This document shows positions 17,900-28,100 of a DNA stretch of 41,775 bases, one piece after another. The notes below the pieces were generated by a model. It had not been told where the DNA came from and made no database searches. It was given only the letters and a program-made list of their open reading frames with translations. How positions within the stretch are numbered: the first letter of the stretch is position 1; each line of letters opens with the position of its first letter. Origin of the DNA: Betaproteobacteria bacterium (lineage in GTDB: Bacteria; Pseudomonadota; Gammaproteobacteria; Burkholderiales; SG8-41); assembly GCA_028292225.1 (NCBI GenBank), contig JAQGMV010000139.1:1-41775 (forward strand). Reading direction: 5' to 3'. The translations under genes were made by a program, and so were the position numbers.

Positions 17900-19069
17900 T
17901 CAGGCTGCAGCGCGGCGCGCGAGCGCAGTCTTCAGCGGCCCCTGAGCGTCGACGATCGTGAGCCCGAAATTGCGCAGCCTCGCAATCCAGACCGCAGGGC
18001 TGTTGAAAAGTTTCTCGAGACCGTCGGTCGTGAGCTCGACCGCAGCGATGTCTTCGCGGCGGGCGCGCTCAAAGCGCCGCAGCAGGGCGTAATCGCCGCA
18101 GTCGCGCTGCGCGCCGCGCCCGGTCAATACCGCAGCGAGCTCTCGGGCATCGCGCAGACCGAGGTTGACGCCCTGCCCCGCCAGCGGATGTATGTTGTGG
18201 GCGGCATCGCCGATGAGCGCCGCCCGCGGCTCGACCAGCCGCGCCACCCGCTGGCGCTTGAGCGGGAACGCCGCGGCGGGCGTGATCACCCGCAACGCGC
18301 CGAGCGCGCTTTCGCTGGCGCGTTCGACCTCGGCGCAAAGCTGCTCAGGTGTGTACGCAAGAAGCTCGCGCCCGTGCGCCTCGGGCACCGACCAGACGAT
18401 CGACGTGCGGTTGCCGGGAAGCGGCAGAAACGCGAGCACGCCCTCGCCCGTGAACCACTGATACGCGACGCCGCCGTGCCCGCGCTCGGTTTCGAAATTT
18501 GCGACGACACCGAGCTGGCCGTAGTCGTGTGTCGTCACGTCGATTCCGGCGCGCTGCCGGACCCACGAATCGGCGCCATCGGCGCCCACGACCAGGCGCG
18601 CGGAGAGCCCGCCCCCGTTTTCGAGCGTGACCTGCGCCTCGTTGCGCGCCCACGCGATGTCCGCGCAACGCGCACCGGCAAAAAGCGTGACGTGACTCGC
18701 TGCTTCGAGTGAGTGCCAGAGAGCCCGCTGCAGCTCGCGAGACTCGGCCACCCATGCGAGTTCGCGCATTCCCGCTTCGTACGCGCTGAATTCAAGCCGG
18801 CCCGGCGCGCGGTCGCCGTAGATCTGCATCGTTTCGACGCGCGTGAGCCTTTCGGCGGACATCCGCTGCCATGCCTGAAGCGTGGCTAGCCATTCCGCAT
18901 TGCCCGGGCTCACCGTATACACACGAGTGTCCCAGGCGCCCTCCGAGGCCGGCGCGCGAGGCGGCTGCGGCTCGATGACGGCGACGCGCACATTGGCGCG
19001 CGCGAGCCCGAGCGCGAAAGCCGCGCCGACGATACCCGCGCCTGACACGATGACGTCGAAGGCCTGCAT
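17900..19069 (-). CDS. UbiH/UbiF/COQ6-family FAD-dependent hydroxylase
   Basis: Class A flavoprotein monooxygenase of ubiquinone synthesis, about 389 aa from the ATG at 19069 (MQAFDVIVSGAGIVGAAFAL); the frame is open 21 codons further but without a family-like sequence. FAD motifs: VSGAGIVGAAFALGLARA, VVGADGADSWVR and ALIGDAAHNIHPLAGQGVNLGLRDA. Which ring position it hydroxylates cannot be read from sequence: in betaproteobacteria several paralogues divide C1, C5 and C6 hydroxylation. Because coq7 at 7242-7868 probably does C6, this enzyme is more likely to act at C5 or C1 (inference). Confidence 0.93.
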   Translation of the reverse strand: MQAFDVIVSGAGIVGAAFALGLARANVRVAVIEPQPPRAPASEGAWDTRVYTVSPGNAEWLATLQAWQRMSAERLTRVETMQIYGDRAPGRLEFSAYEAGMRELAWVAESRELQRALWHSLEAASHVTLFAGARCADIAWARNEAQVTLENGGGLSARLVVGADGADSWVRQRAGIDVTTHDYGQLGVVANFETERGHGGVAYQWFTGEGVLAFLPLPGNRTSIVWSVPEAHGRELLAYTPEQLCAEVERASESALGALRVITPAAAFPLKRQRVARLVEPRAALIGDAAHNIHPLAGQGVNLGLRDARELAAVLTGRGAQRDCGDYALLRRFERARREDIAAVELTTDGLEKLFNSPAVWIARLRNFGLTIVDAQGPLKTALARRAAA

Positions 19070-19241
19070 GAGGAGTCCGGTTGAAAACCTGCCGAGTGTA
19101 CGACGGCCACGACGCCCGTCACGAACGGTCATCGCATCGAATCAGGCAACCGCGCGCTTCGCCCCGGCTGCAACACGCACGCCGGAAATCGCGTATGCTG
19201 ATTTTTTTCCGATGCGTAATCAGGCACCTGGCGTGCTTTGC

Positions 19242-19270
19242 TTGACACCGGGAAGGCCCCTCTTTAGACT
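19242..19270 (+). promoter_or_regulatory. Sigma-70 promoter of the CAU tRNA
   Basis: TTGACA (19242-19247), 17-base spacer, TAGACT (19265-19270), with a GC-rich discriminator, 14 bases before the mature tRNA. A strong stable-RNA promoter; it may also feed the small-protein gene and miaB. Confidence 0.85.
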
Positions 19271-19284
19271 GCGCCGCTCCCCGT

Positions 19285-19360
19285 GGCGAGTTAGCTCAGT
19301 GGTTAGAGCAGCGGAATCATAATCCGTTGGTCCGGGGTTCAAATCCCTGACTCGCCACCA
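19285..19360 (+). tRNA. tRNA with CAU anticodon (Met, possibly Ile2)
   Basis: 76 bases with encoded CCA. Acceptor GGCGAGT/ACTCGCC, D stem GCTC/GAGC, anticodon stem GCGGA/TCCGT with loop ATCATAA (anticodon CAT), T stem CGGGG/CCCTG with TTCAAAT loop, discriminator A. The D arm TTAGCTCAGTGGTTAGAGCA and the TTGGTC variable segment resemble E. coli tRNA-Ile2, while the anticodon stem resembles elongator tRNA-Met of other Proteobacteria. It is not an initiator tRNA (paired 1-72, no GGG/CCC anticodon stem). Confidence 0.95.
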
Positions 19361-19437
19361 ACCGATTTCCCCGGCCATAGTACATATGGCATCGAGCACC
19401 GCTGGCAGACATACGCGGCTTATGCTATCGTGCGTCG

Positions 19438-19767
19438 ATGCGTAAGTGCCTGCTTTTATTGGTTTTATGCTTCGTTGCCCAAACTGCGGCGGTGCACTCG
19501 CAGCCGTTCCGGTTTCTGCCCGCCGCGGGTGAGCGCGGCAGGACCGGCGAGAGCCTCCCCCTACCCGTCGTGAAGATCGGCCGTCGCGTGCTCGAGCTCG
19601 CGCCCGGCGCGCTGATTTTCGATCAGAACAACCGCACGCTCGTCCATGCGCAACTGCCGGTGAACGCCGAGGTTCTGTACACCCGTGACCAGGCCGGGCA
19701 GGTCCAGCGCGTCTACATCCTCACCGAAGAAGAAAAGGCCCGCCTCGCCGCAGCCGGCAAACGCTGA
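19438..19767 (+). CDS. Small secreted or periplasmic protein of unknown function
   Basis: 109 aa. Begins with a clear signal peptide ([21 protein letters not shown], cleavage probably near residue 21), then a short beta-rich domain: [50 protein letters not shown] possible lipidation cysteine is not in a lipobox. Only one base separates its stop from the miaB ATG, so the two are almost certainly cotranscribed. I remember short proteins of this kind before miaB in betaproteobacteria but know of no function. Confidence 0.85.
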   Translation: MRKCLLLLVLCFVAQTAAVHSQPFRFLPAAGERGRTGESLPLPVVKIGRRVLELAPGALIFDQNNRTLVHAQLPVNAEVLYTRDQAGQVQRVYILTEEEKARLAAAGKR

Positions 19768-19768
19768 C

Positions 19769-21100
19769 ATGGCCCCCAAGCTTTACATCAAGACTTTCGG
19801 TTGCCAGATGAACGAGTACGACTCGGACAAGATGGCCGACGTGCTGCGCGCCTCCCACGGGATGGAGACCACGGTCGATCCGGCGCAAGCCGACGTGATC
19901 CTGTTCAACACGTGCTCGGTGCGCGAAAAAGCGCAGGAAAAAGTCTTCCACGATCTCGGGCGCGTGAGGCATCTGAAACTCGGGCGCCCGGACGTGCTCA
20001 TCGGCGTCGGCGGCTGCGTCGCGAGCCAGGAGGGCGCGGCGATCGTCTCGCGCGCGCCGTATGTCGACATCGTTTTCGGGCCGCAGACGCTGCACCGCCT
20101 GCCCCAGCTCATCGACGCGCGCAGGACGAGCGGCCGCGCGCAGGTGGATATCTCGTTTCCGGAAGTCGAGAAGTTCGACAACCTGCCGCCTGCCCGCATC
20201 GAAGGCGCCACCGCGTTCGTGTCGATCATGGAAGGCTGCAGCAAATACTGCTCGTTCTGCGTCGTGCCTTACACCCGTGGCGAGGAAGTCTCGCGCGGTT
20301 TCGACAATGTCCTGACCGAGGTCGCCGAGCTCGCGGCGCAGGGTGTGAAGGAAGTGACGCTGCTCGGGCAGAACGTGAATGCCTACCGGGGCAGGACCGA
20401 AGAGGACGATACCGCCGATCTTGCGCTGCTGCTCGAGTACGTCGCCGAGATCCCGGGGCTCGAGCGCGTGCGCTACACGACCTCGCATCCCCGCGAATTC
20501 ACGCCTCGCCTCATCGAAGCGCACGCGAAGATTCCCAAGCTCGTCAGCCACGTGCACCTTCCGGTGCAATCGGGCTCGGACCGCGTGCTCGCTGCGATGA
20601 AGCGCGGTTACACGGCGATGGAGTACAAATCGATCGTTCGGCGCCTGCGCGCGGTCAGGCCCGATATTTCCATAACGTCCGACTTCATCGTCGGCTTCCC
20701 CGGCGAGACCGAAACCGACTTCGAGGCGACCTTGAGGCTGATCGACGACGTGCGCTTCGATTCGAGCTTCAGCTTCGTGTACAGCCCGAGGCCGGGCACG
20801 CCCGCGGCGGAGCTGCCCGACGAGACGCCGGATGAGGTCAAACGCGCGAGGCTGAAGGCTTTGCAGACGAAAGTGGAGTCGCACGCCCACGAGATCAGCA
20901 ACGCGATGCTCGGCAGCCGCCAGCGCATCCTGGTCGAAGGCCCGGCGCGGCGTGACGCGGCCGAGCTCGCCGGCCGCACCGACAATAACCGCATGGTGAA
21001 TTTCACCGGGCCGCGCCGGCTCGTCGGCGAGTTCGTCGACGTCACCATTACCGCAGCGCGAGCGCATTCTCTGCGCGGCAGGATGACTTGCCTCAATTGA
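19769..21100 (+). CDS. miaB: tRNA-2-methylthio-N6-dimethylallyladenosine synthase
   Basis: Radical-SAM methylthiotransferase modifying A37 of tRNAs that read UNN codons. About 443 aa from the ATG at 19769 ([21 protein letters not shown]); the frame extends upstream into the preceding gene but that part is not MiaB-like. N-terminal UPF0004 domain with cluster cysteines (C12, C48 region, GGCVA), radical-SAM motif C157-SKY-C161-SF-C164, and a C-terminal TRAM domain ([30 protein letters not shown]). phoH starts inside its last codons. Confidence 0.97.
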   Translation: MAPKLYIKTFGCQMNEYDSDKMADVLRASHGMETTVDPAQADVILFNTCSVREKAQEKVFHDLGRVRHLKLGRPDVLIGVGGCVASQEGAAIVSRAPYVDIVFGPQTLHRLPQLIDARRTSGRAQVDISFPEVEKFDNLPPARIEGATAFVSIMEGCSKYCSFCVVPYTRGEEVSRGFDNVLTEVAELAAQGVKEVTLLGQNVNAYRGRTEEDDTADLALLLEYVAEIPGLERVRYTTSHPREFTPRLIEAHAKIPKLVSHVHLPVQSGSDRVLAAMKRGYTAMEYKSIVRRLRAVRPDISITSDFIVGFPGETETDFEATLRLIDDVRFDSSFSFVYSPRPGTPAAELPDETPDEVKRARLKALQTKVESHAHEISNAMLGSRQRILVEGPARRDAAELAGRTDNNRMVNFTGPRRLVGEFVDVTITAARAHSLRGRMTCLN

Positions 21101-22086
21101 AACCCGTAGAAATCAGCTTCACTCCCGTCGACAACCAGCGCCTTGCAAACCTCTGCGGCGCGCTCGACGAAAATCTGCGTCAGGTCGAAACCGCCCTCGA
21201 CGTCAACATCACGAGGCGCGGCGAGCGCTTCTCCATCGAAGGCAAAGCCCCCCAGGCACGAATGGCAGCTAAATTGCTCCAGCGTTTTTACGAACAATCA
21301 GCCGAAGATCTGTCGCTCGAAGACGTGCAGCTCGGTCTCATCGAAGCCGGCGCGAAGGGTGACAGCGGCGGCGACCGGATCGCAAAGGCGGTCGCCGCGC
21401 CTGCGCTGATGACCCGGCGGCCGGACCTGCACGGACGCACGCCTCACCAGGTGCAGTACCTGCAGAACATCCAGTCGCACGACATCACCTTCGCCATCGG
21501 TCCTGCCGGAACCGGCAAGACCTATCTCGCGGTCGCCTGCGCGGTCGACGCGCTCGAGCGCGACAGCGTGAAGCGCATCGTGCTCGTGCGTCCCGCGGTG
21601 GAAGCGGGCGAGCGCCTCGGCTTTCTTCCCGGAGACATGGCGCAGAAAGTGGATCCGTACTTACGTCCGCTCTATGACGCGCTCTACGACCTGATGGGCT
21701 ACGACAAGGTCGCGAAGATGTTCGAGCGCGCGGCGATCGAGATCGCGCCGCTCGCGTTCATGCGCGGGCGCACGCTCAATCATTCGTTCGTCATCCTCGA
21801 CGAAGCCCAGAACACCACGCCCGAGCAGATGAAGATGTTCCTCACCCGCATGGGCTTCGGCAGCAAGTGCGTGGTGACCGGCGACGTGACCCAGGTCGAT
21901 CTCGCACGCGGCCAGAAGAGCGGACTGGTCGACGGCGAGGAAGTGCTCAAGAACGTACGCGGCATCGCTTTCACCCGCTTCGGAAGCGAAGACGTGGTGC
22001 GGCATCCGCTCGTCCAGCGCATCGTAAACGCCTATGAGAACCGCGAAGAGCGCAACGCGCGCGCCCCCAAGCCGGCCGCGAAGTAA
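21088..22086 (+). CDS. PhoH-family ATPase (YbeZ type)
   Basis: 332 aa. P-loop ATPase with Walker A GPAGTGKT (about residues 138-145), [17 protein letters not shown], and Walker [25 protein letters not shown]. YbeZ works with YbeY in rRNA handling. No ATG is available; the start is a TTG at 21088 after GGATG, or a TTG at 21097 overlapping the miaB stop. The order miaB-ybeZ-ybeY-corC-lnt is conserved across Proteobacteria. It is not under any visible Pho box, and the family name reflects an old E. coli observation only. Confidence 0.94.
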   Translation: MPQLKPVEISFTPVDNQRLANLCGALDENLRQVETALDVNITRRGERFSIEGKAPQARMAAKLLQRFYEQSAEDLSLEDVQLGLIEAGAKGDSGGDRIAKAVAAPALMTRRPDLHGRTPHQVQYLQNIQSHDITFAIGPAGTGKTYLAVACAVDALERDSVKRIVLVRPAVEAGERLGFLPGDMAQKVDPYLRPLYDALYDLMGYDKVAKMFERAAIEIAPLAFMRGRTLNHSFVILDEAQNTTPEQMKMFLTRMGFGSKCVVTGDVTQVDLARGQKSGLVDGEEVLKNVRGIAFTRFGSEDVVRHPLVQRIVNAYENREERNARAPKPAAK

Positions 22087-22549
22087 GCCGGGCGCGCTGC
22101 AGCTCAGCGTCCAGTATGCAACGCGCTCCCGACACGTCCCCACCGAGGCGCAAATCGAGCTGTGGGTGCGCGCGGCGCTGCGGCACGACGCCGAAGTCAC
22201 GGTGCGAGTGGTCGCATTGACCGAAGGCCGCGAGCTCAACCGGACTTACCGCGGAAAGGATTACGCGACCAACGTGCTGACCTTCGTCATGAACGACAGT
22301 CCGCCTTACCAAGGCGACCTGGCATTGTGTGCGCCGGTTGTTGCGCGTGAGGCGCGCGAGCAGGGCAAGCCGATTGCCGCGCACTACGCCCATCTCACGG
22401 TTCACGGCATACTGCACCTGCAAGGTTATGAGCACGACAACGAGCGCGACGCGGTCCAGATGGAAAAGCTCGAAACGCGCATACTCGAGCGACTCGGCTA
22501 TCCTGACCCCTACACGGCAACACCCTCCCATGGACGACACGCACAGTAA
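22034..22549 (+). CDS. ybeY: Endoribonuclease YbeY
   Basis: Zinc-dependent endoribonuclease for 16S rRNA 3'-end maturation and ribosome quality control. 171 aa; zinc ligands in [16 protein letters not shown], and the NVLTFVMND segment. The ATG at 22034 lies 53 bases inside phoH; no other start codon exists before the conserved core, so either this long overlap is real or a rare start codon is used. The first 20 residues ([20 protein letters not shown]) are not family-like. Its 3' end overlaps the corC start by 20 bases. Confidence 0.93.
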   Translation: MRTAKSATRAPPSRPRSKPGALQLSVQYATRSRHVPTEAQIELWVRAALRHDAEVTVRVVALTEGRELNRTYRGKDYATNVLTFVMNDSPPYQGDLALCAPVVAREAREQGKPIAAHYAHLTVHGILHLQGYEHDNERDAVQMEKLETRILERLGYPDPYTATPSHGRHAQ

Positions 22550-23366
22550 ACCCACACTGCTCGAGAGGCTCTCGGCATTCATCATGCGCGAGCCTGAAGA
22601 CCGCGAGCAGCTGATCGAGCTCCTTCACTCCTCGCACGAGCGCAATCTGCTCGACGCCGACGCGCTGGCGATGATCGAAGGCGTGCTCCAGGTCTCCGAG
22701 CTCCACGCAAGGGACATCATGGTGCCGCGCTCGCAGATGGACGTGATCGACATCGGAGAATCGCCCGACCGGTTCGTCCCCTTCGTCATCCAGACCGCGC
22801 ACTCGCGCTTCCCGGTCACGAGCGGCAACAAGGACGACATCATCGGCATCCTGCTGGCGAAGGACCTGCTGCGCTACTACGCGGGCGAAGAGGAATTCAA
22901 TGTGCGCGATATGCTGCGCCCTGTCGTCTTCATCCCCGAGTCCAAGCCGCTCAACGTGCTGCTGAAGGAATTCCGCAAGAACCGCAATCACATCGCGATC
23001 GTCGTCGACGAATACGGCGGCGTCGCCGGGCTCGTCACGATCGAGGACGTGCTCGAGCAGATCGTCGGCGACATCGAGGACGAATACGATTTCGACGAGG
23101 TCGAAGACAACATCATCCAGGACAAGAGCGGGCTGTACCGGGTGAAAGCGATGACCGAGATCGAAGACTTCAACGAGAAGTTCGGCACCGACTTCAGCGA
23201 CGACGAGTTCGACACGATCGGCGGGCTCGTGCTGAAGCGCTTCGGCCGCGTTCCCAAGCGCGGCGAGCAGGTCAGCATGGAAGGTTTCGATTTCACCGTG
23301 CTGCGTGCCGACAGCCGCCGGGTGCACCTGCTCGAAGTGGTCCCGAAGAGCACCGTCCAAGCCTGA
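22530..23366 (+). CDS. corC: CorC-type CBS/transporter-associated domain protein
   Basis: 278 aa, the short CorC form without the CNNM membrane domain. Two CBS domains (about residues 58-185) contain [12 protein letters not shown] and [30 protein letters not shown], followed by the CorC_HlyC domain ([22 protein letters not shown]). Historically linked to Mg/Co efflux; the acidic DE-rich stretch after CBS2 is normal. It sits in its usual place before lnt. The ATG at 22530 overlaps ybeY. Confidence 0.93.
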   Translation: MDDTHSKPTLLERLSAFIMREPEDREQLIELLHSSHERNLLDADALAMIEGVLQVSELHARDIMVPRSQMDVIDIGESPDRFVPFVIQTAHSRFPVTSGNKDDIIGILLAKDLLRYYAGEEEFNVRDMLRPVVFIPESKPLNVLLKEFRKNRNHIAIVVDEYGGVAGLVTIEDVLEQIVGDIEDEYDFDEVEDNIIQDKSGLYRVKAMTEIEDFNEKFGTDFSDDEFDTIGGLVLKRFGRVPKRGEQVSMEGFDFTVLRADSRRVHLLEVVPKSTVQA

Positions 23367-23369
23367 CGG

Positions 23370-24989
23370 ATGCCTCACGACTTCGGCTCCGCGAAGCCCG
23401 CTCCATCAGCGACGCCGGCCTCATCCGTCCCGATCGTCCGGCGCCCGCGTTTTTTCGCGCTCGACCGTGTGACGATAGCGGCGTTCCTCCTGGGCGCTGC
23501 AACTGTCGCGGGCTTCGCTCCGCTCTATCTTTTCCCGCTTCCGATCGTCACGCTCGCGGCGCTCCTGTGGCTCTGGCGCGGCGCCGATACCCCCAAGCGC
23601 GCGGCGGCGATCGGCTGGTGGTTCGGGCTCGGGCTGTTTCTCACCGGTGTGTCGTGGGTCTACGTGAGCCTCAGCACATTCGGTGCGATGCCCGCGCCGC
23701 TGGCCGCTTTCTTCACGTTCCTCTTCTGCGCGTTCCTCGCATTGTTTCCCGCGGTGACCGCGTATTGTTTTTACGCGCTGCGCTCGCCGCCGTGGATGAA
23801 GCTCGTCGTCATCGCGCCCGCGGCGTGGACCTTGACCGAATGGGTACGCGGCTGGATTTTCACCGGCTTTCCGTGGCTCGCGGTGGGCTACTCTCAAGTT
23901 CCGTCGAGCCCGCTCGCGGGTTATGCGCCGGTGCTCGGCATTTTCGGAACGAGCCTCGCCACCGTCGCGAGCGCAGGGCTGCTGGTGCTCGTCGTGGAAG
24001 CGGTTCGATCTCGCCATCGTCAGGCCGCGGCCGCTACGGACGGCTCTCTCCCGCTTGCCCGTCCGCTGATTCCGCTCACGACTGCATTCCTGGCGTTGTG
24101 GCTCGGGGGGTACGCGCTCAAACAGGTGAGCTGGACCGAGCCCGCAGGCGAGCCGGTCGAGGTGACGCTGCTCCAGGGCAACATCCCGCAGGCGATCAAG
24201 TGGACTGCGGAAGGATTGCGCACGACGCTCAACCGCTATCGCGAGCTCGCGCTAGCGAGCCATTCGAAGCTCATCGTTTTTCCCGAGACTGCGATTCCGC
24301 TTTTTCTGCGCGACATCCCTGCGGAGTATCTTGCAGACCTTGCCGATCACGCTCGGCACAACGGCGGCGACGTGCTCATCGGAGTTCCGGAGCAGCTCGC
24401 GACAGGGGACTATTACAACAGCGTGATCTCGCTCGGGATGTCTCCGATCCAGGCGTATCGCAAGTCGCACCTGGTGCCTTTCGGAGAATTCATTCCGGTG
24501 CGGCCGGTGCTCGGCTGGATCGTCAGCGTCCTTGCGATTCCGCTGCAGGATTTCTCGCGTGGCGCAATCGACCAGCAGCCGCTCGCCGTGGCCGGTCAGC
24601 GGGTCGCGCTCAACATCTGCTACGAGGATGTGTTCGGCGAAGAGATAATCAGGCAGCTTCCGCAGGCGACGCTGCTCGTGAACGTCAGCAACGTCGCGTG
24701 GTTCGGACACTCGATCGCACCGTACCAGCACCTGCAGATTTCGCAGGCCCGCGCGCTGGAAACCGGCCGCTACATGCTGCGCGCGACCAACACCGGCATG
24801 ACCGGCATCGTCGATCATCGCGGCACGGTGGTCGAGATCGCACCGCAGTTTTCCACCGCCGCGGTCACCGCGCGAGTCCAGGGCTACTCGGGCGCGACGC
24901 CTTATGTGCGTATCGGCAATACGGCCGTGCTCGCGCTCTGCGCGCTGATGCTGGTCGCAGGTGCCTGGTTCGCGCGCAGGCGCCGCTGA
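23370..24989 (+). CDS. lnt: Apolipoprotein N-acyltransferase
   Basis: Third enzyme of lipoprotein maturation: N-acylates the lipid-modified cysteine in the inner membrane. 539 aa with about eight membrane helices and a nitrilase-like periplasmic domain. The catalytic triad is visible as E306 (FPETAIPLF), K365 ([12 protein letters not shown]) and C417 ([11 protein letters not shown]). Starts three bases after corC. It would act on MltA and the LptM-like lipoprotein encoded in this window. A last helix ([20 protein letters not shown]) anchors the C-terminus. Confidence 0.97.
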   Translation: MPHDFGSAKPAPSATPASSVPIVRRPRFFALDRVTIAAFLLGAATVAGFAPLYLFPLPIVTLAALLWLWRGADTPKRAAAIGWWFGLGLFLTGVSWVYVSLSTFGAMPAPLAAFFTFLFCAFLALFPAVTAYCFYALRSPPWMKLVVIAPAAWTLTEWVRGWIFTGFPWLAVGYSQVPSSPLAGYAPVLGIFGTSLATVASAGLLVLVVEAVRSRHRQAAAATDGSLPLARPLIPLTTAFLALWLGGYALKQVSWTEPAGEPVEVTLLQGNIPQAIKWTAEGLRTTLNRYRELALASHSKLIVFPETAIPLFLRDIPAEYLADLADHARHNGGDVLIGVPEQLATGDYYNSVISLGMSPIQAYRKSHLVPFGEFIPVRPVLGWIVSVLAIPLQDFSRGAIDQQPLAVAGQRVALNICYEDVFGEEIIRQLPQATLLVNVSNVAWFGHSIAPYQHLQISQARALETGRYMLRATNTGMTGIVDHRGTVVEIAPQFSTAAVTARVQGYSGATPYVRIGNTAVLALCALMLVAGAWFARRRR

Positions 24990-25072
24990 CGCGCGACGGT
25001 TCCGTCCCCACCCCACCGCATACTCCCGCACCGCCAAACCCGGTAAAATTCGCGGTTTCGCGCAGCAACCTC

Positions 25073-25957
25073 ATGCTCACCTTCCAGCAAATCATCCTGA
25101 CGCTCAACCAGTACTGGGACGCCCAGGGTTGCGCGCTCCTGCAGCCGTACGACATGGAAGTCGGCGCGGGCACCTTCCATACCGCCACGTTCCTTCGTGC
25201 GATCGGACCCGAGCCGTGGAAGGCGGCTTTCGTTCAGCCTTCGCGCAGGCCCAAAGACGGACGCTACGGCGAGAACCCGAACCGCCTCCAGCATTACTAC
25301 CAGTATCAGGTGGTGATGAAGCCTTCGCCGCCCGATCTGCAGGATCTTTATCTCGGCTCGCTGCGCGCGCTCGGGGTCGACACCACGAAGAATGACATCC
25401 GCTTCGTCGAAGACGACTGGGAGTCGCCGACCCTGGGCGCGTGGGGGCTGGGCTGGGAAGTGTGGCTGAACGGCATGGAAGTCACCCAATTCACCTACTT
25501 CCAGCAGGTCGGCGGGCTCGACTGCAAGCCCGTTCTCGGCGAGCTCACCTACGGGCTCGAGCGTCTTGCGCTCTATCTCCAGGGCAAGGAGAGCGTCTAC
25601 GACCTCGTCTGGGTCGACGGAGTCACGTATCGCGACGTGTATCACCAGAACGAGGTCGAGCAGTCGAAATACAACTTCGAGCTCGCCAACGTGCCCTGGC
25701 TGCTGCAGCTTTTCAGCGATTTCGAGCGCGAAGCCAAACGCCTGATCGAAGCCGGGCTGGTGCTGCCGGGCTACGAGATGGTGCTCAAGTGCTCGCACAC
25801 CTTCAACCTGCTCGACGCCCGCGGCGCGATATCGGTGACCGAGCGCGCCGCATACATCGGTCGCGTGCGTGCGCTCGCGCGCCTGGTCGCGCAGGCGTAC
25901 TACGGCTCGCGCGAAGCGCTGGGTTTCCCGATGTGCAAAGAAAAAGTTCCGGCGTAA
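25073..25957 (+). CDS. glyQ: Glycyl-tRNA synthetase alpha subunit
   Basis: Catalytic class II subunit of the alpha2beta2 glycyl-tRNA synthetase. 294 aa from the ATG at 25073 ([20 protein letters not shown]). Landmarks: [37 protein letters not shown] and [19 protein letters not shown]. The frame is open far upstream through lnt in another frame, which is not coding. glyS starts four bases after the stop. Confidence 0.98.
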   Translation: MLTFQQIILTLNQYWDAQGCALLQPYDMEVGAGTFHTATFLRAIGPEPWKAAFVQPSRRPKDGRYGENPNRLQHYYQYQVVMKPSPPDLQDLYLGSLRALGVDTTKNDIRFVEDDWESPTLGAWGLGWEVWLNGMEVTQFTYFQQVGGLDCKPVLGELTYGLERLALYLQGKESVYDLVWVDGVTYRDVYHQNEVEQSKYNFELANVPWLLQLFSDFEREAKRLIEAGLVLPGYEMVLKCSHTFNLLDARGAISVTERAAYIGRVRALARLVAQAYYGSREALGFPMCKEKVPA

Positions 25958-25961
25958 CGCG

Positions 25962-28031
25962 ATGGAAACCCTGCTCGTCGAAATCCTGACTGAAGAGCTG
26001 CCGCCCAAAGCGCTCGCGCGCCTGAGCCGTGCGTTTGCGGACGCGCTCGCGGCCGATCTTTCGCGCGACGACTTTCTCGAACCGGACAGCGCCGTGCACC
26101 GCTTTGCGACGCCGCGCAGGCTCGCAGTACAGATTACGAAAGTGCGCGAAGTCGCGCCGGACAGGCCGGTTGAGCTCGCCGGCCCTTCGGTCAAAGCGGG
26201 GCTCGACGCGCAAGGCAACCCGACGCCTGCGCTCCAGGGTTTCGCGCGCAAGAACGGCGTGGCGGTGGAGGCGCTCGAGCAGCGCGACACGCCCAAAGGC
26301 AGGGTTTTCTACTATAAGGCTCTGGCCAAAGGCGGCGCTCTCGCTGCAACGCTCGGCGTCAAAGTCGCGACGGCGCTCAAGAGCCTCCCCATCCCGAAAG
26401 TGATGCGATGGGGGGCGAGCGACGCCGAATTCGTGCGCCCCGTTCACGGCCTGATCATGCTGCACGGCTCTAAGGTCGTTCCCGGCAAGGTGCTCGACGT
26501 CGAAAGCCGCAATCGCACGCTCGGCCATCGTTTCCTGAGCGCCGGCCCCATTGCCGTGCCCACTGCCGACGATTACGAACGCGTGCTGCGCGACGAAGGC
26601 AGCGTCATCGCAGGATTCGAAGCGCGCAAGGAGCAGATCGGCAAAAGCCTCGAACGGTCCGCCGGTAAGGACGCCACGCTGGTCGCGGACGAAGCGCTGC
26701 TCGACGAAGTGACCGCGCTCGTGGAATTCCCGGCCGTTTATGCGGGCAGCTTCAGCGCCGACTTCCTCGAGGTGCCGCAGGAGTGCCTCATCCTGTCGAT
26801 GAAGCAGCACCAGAAATACTTCCCGCTTTTCGCGCGCGAAGGCGGCAGTCTGCTGCCGAGATTCCTGCTGGTGTCCAACCTGCGCACCGACGACCCGGTC
26901 AACATCGTTCGCGGTAACGAGCGCGTGCTGCGCGCGCGCCTGTCCGATGCGAAATTCTTCTACGACCAGGACCGCAAGGTCCGGCTCGAGGATCGCGTCG
27001 CGCAGCTCGCGAACGTCGTCTACCACAATCGTCTGGGCACGCAGCTCGAACGCGTCGAACGGCTGCAGACCCTCGCGGGCAAATACTGCCGCGCGCTGAA
27101 AGCCGATGCAGCGCTCGCCGAGCGCGGCGCGTGGCTCGCCAAAGCCGACCTGATCACCGGAATGGTCGGCGAATTCCCCGAGCTCCAGGGGATCATGGGA
27201 CGGTACTACGCCTTGCACGACGGCGAGCCGGCAGCGGTCGCCGAAGCGATCGAAGCGCATTACCATCCACGCCACGCAGGTGACACGCTCCCTGAATCAC
27301 CGACGGGAGCCGCTGTCGCGCTCGCCGACAAGCTCGAGGCACTCGCCGGCTTCTTCGGAATCGGGCAGCAGCCGACCGGCGATAAAGACCCCTACGCACT
27401 GCGCCGCCACGCGCTCGGCGTCATTCGGATCCTGAGCGAGCGCGCACTGCCGCTGCGCCTCACCGAGCTCGTAACCGCGGCGTTCGCGGCATTCGACCCC
27501 AGGCTCGGCGTGAAGCCTGCTGAAACGGAGTTGATCGGTTTCTTCTTCGATCGGATGCGCGGGTACTTCATCGAAGCGGGCTACAGCCCGACCGAAGTCG
27601 ATGCCGTTCTCGCGCTGAGGCCCGACCGCATCGATCTCATCCGCCCCCAGCTCGAAGCCGTCAGGATGTTCAATACCCTTCCGGAAGCGCCGAGCCTTGC
27701 CGCGGCGAACAAGCGCATCGGCAACATCCTGAAGAAAGTCGAAGGGGTGATGCCCCGCTTCGACCCCGCGCTGCTGGTCGAGGCCGCCGAAAAAGCCCTC
27801 GCTGCGGCGTTCAGCATCGCGAAAACCAAGGCCGATGCGCACTACGAGAAGCAGGATTACGCGGGCATGCTGCGCACGCTCGCTGCGCTCCGCGCACCAG
27901 TCGATGCGTTCTTCGACGCCGTCATGGTCATGAGCGAGGACACCCGGCTGCGCGACAACAGGATCGCGCTGCTTGCGCAGCTCCGGGAAACGATGAACCG
28001 CATCGCCGACATCTCGCGCCTGGCTGCCTGA
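25962..28031 (+). CDS. glyS: Glycyl-tRNA synthetase beta subunit
   Basis: tRNA-recognising subunit, 689 aa from the ATG at 25962 (METLLVEILTEELPPKALARL), the expected length. Seen: RFATPRRLAVQI near the N-terminus, PKVMRWGASDAEFVRPVHGL, SMKQHQKYFPLF and the central GGEFPELQG/YALHDGE-like part (VGEFPELQGIMGRYYALHDGE). The C-terminal DALR-like anticodon domain ends near ISRLAA. Followed by a 69-base gap that contains the heptamer array before gmhB. Confidence 0.98.
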   Translation: METLLVEILTEELPPKALARLSRAFADALAADLSRDDFLEPDSAVHRFATPRRLAVQITKVREVAPDRPVELAGPSVKAGLDAQGNPTPALQGFARKNGVAVEALEQRDTPKGRVFYYKALAKGGALAATLGVKVATALKSLPIPKVMRWGASDAEFVRPVHGLIMLHGSKVVPGKVLDVESRNRTLGHRFLSAGPIAVPTADDYERVLRDEGSVIAGFEARKEQIGKSLERSAGKDATLVADEALLDEVTALVEFPAVYAGSFSADFLEVPQECLILSMKQHQKYFPLFAREGGSLLPRFLLVSNLRTDDPVNIVRGNERVLRARLSDAKFFYDQDRKVRLEDRVAQLANVVYHNRLGTQLERVERLQTLAGKYCRALKADAALAERGAWLAKADLITGMVGEFPELQGIMGRYYALHDGEPAAVAEAIEAHYHPRHAGDTLPESPTGAAVALADKLEALAGFFGIGQQPTGDKDPYALRRHALGVIRILSERALPLRLTELVTAAFAAFDPRLGVKPAETELIGFFFDRMRGYFIEAGYSPTEVDAVLALRPDRIDLIRPQLEAVRMFNTLPEAPSLAAANKRIGNILKKVEGVMPRFDPALLVEAAEKALAAAFSIAKTKADAHYEKQDYAGMLRTLAALRAPVDAFFDAVMVMSEDTRLRDNRIALLAQLRETMNRIADISRLAA

Positions 28032-28070
28032 TATGGTCGTGCCCATGCCCCTCGGCCCTCGCAATACCGG

Positions 28071-28098
28071 TTTACCGTTCACGGTTAACCGTTTACGC
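28071..28098. repeat. Array of four degenerate heptamers (TTYACSG type), copy 2
   Basis: TTTACCG, TTCACGG, TTAACCG, TTTACGC in tandem, ending two bases before the gmhB ATG. It occupies the place where the gmhB ribosome-binding site would be; no Shine-Dalgarno is seen. Related to the array at 7210-7237. Confidence 0.7.
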
Positions 28099-28100
28099 CG

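Noticed and set aside
19285-19360. tRNA as an integration site for a mobile element
   Set aside because: No integrase, no repeated 3' end of the tRNA and no foreign-looking genes downstream; miaB and its usual neighbours follow.
19721-21067. 448-codon open frame on the minus strand
   Set aside because: Antisense to miaB, which carries the radical-SAM and TRAM motifs; no recognisable domain in the shadow.
24902-27275. Two long minus-strand frames (464 and 490 codons) under glyQ and glyS
   Set aside because: Both are shadows of the glycyl-tRNA synthetase genes and have no family features.
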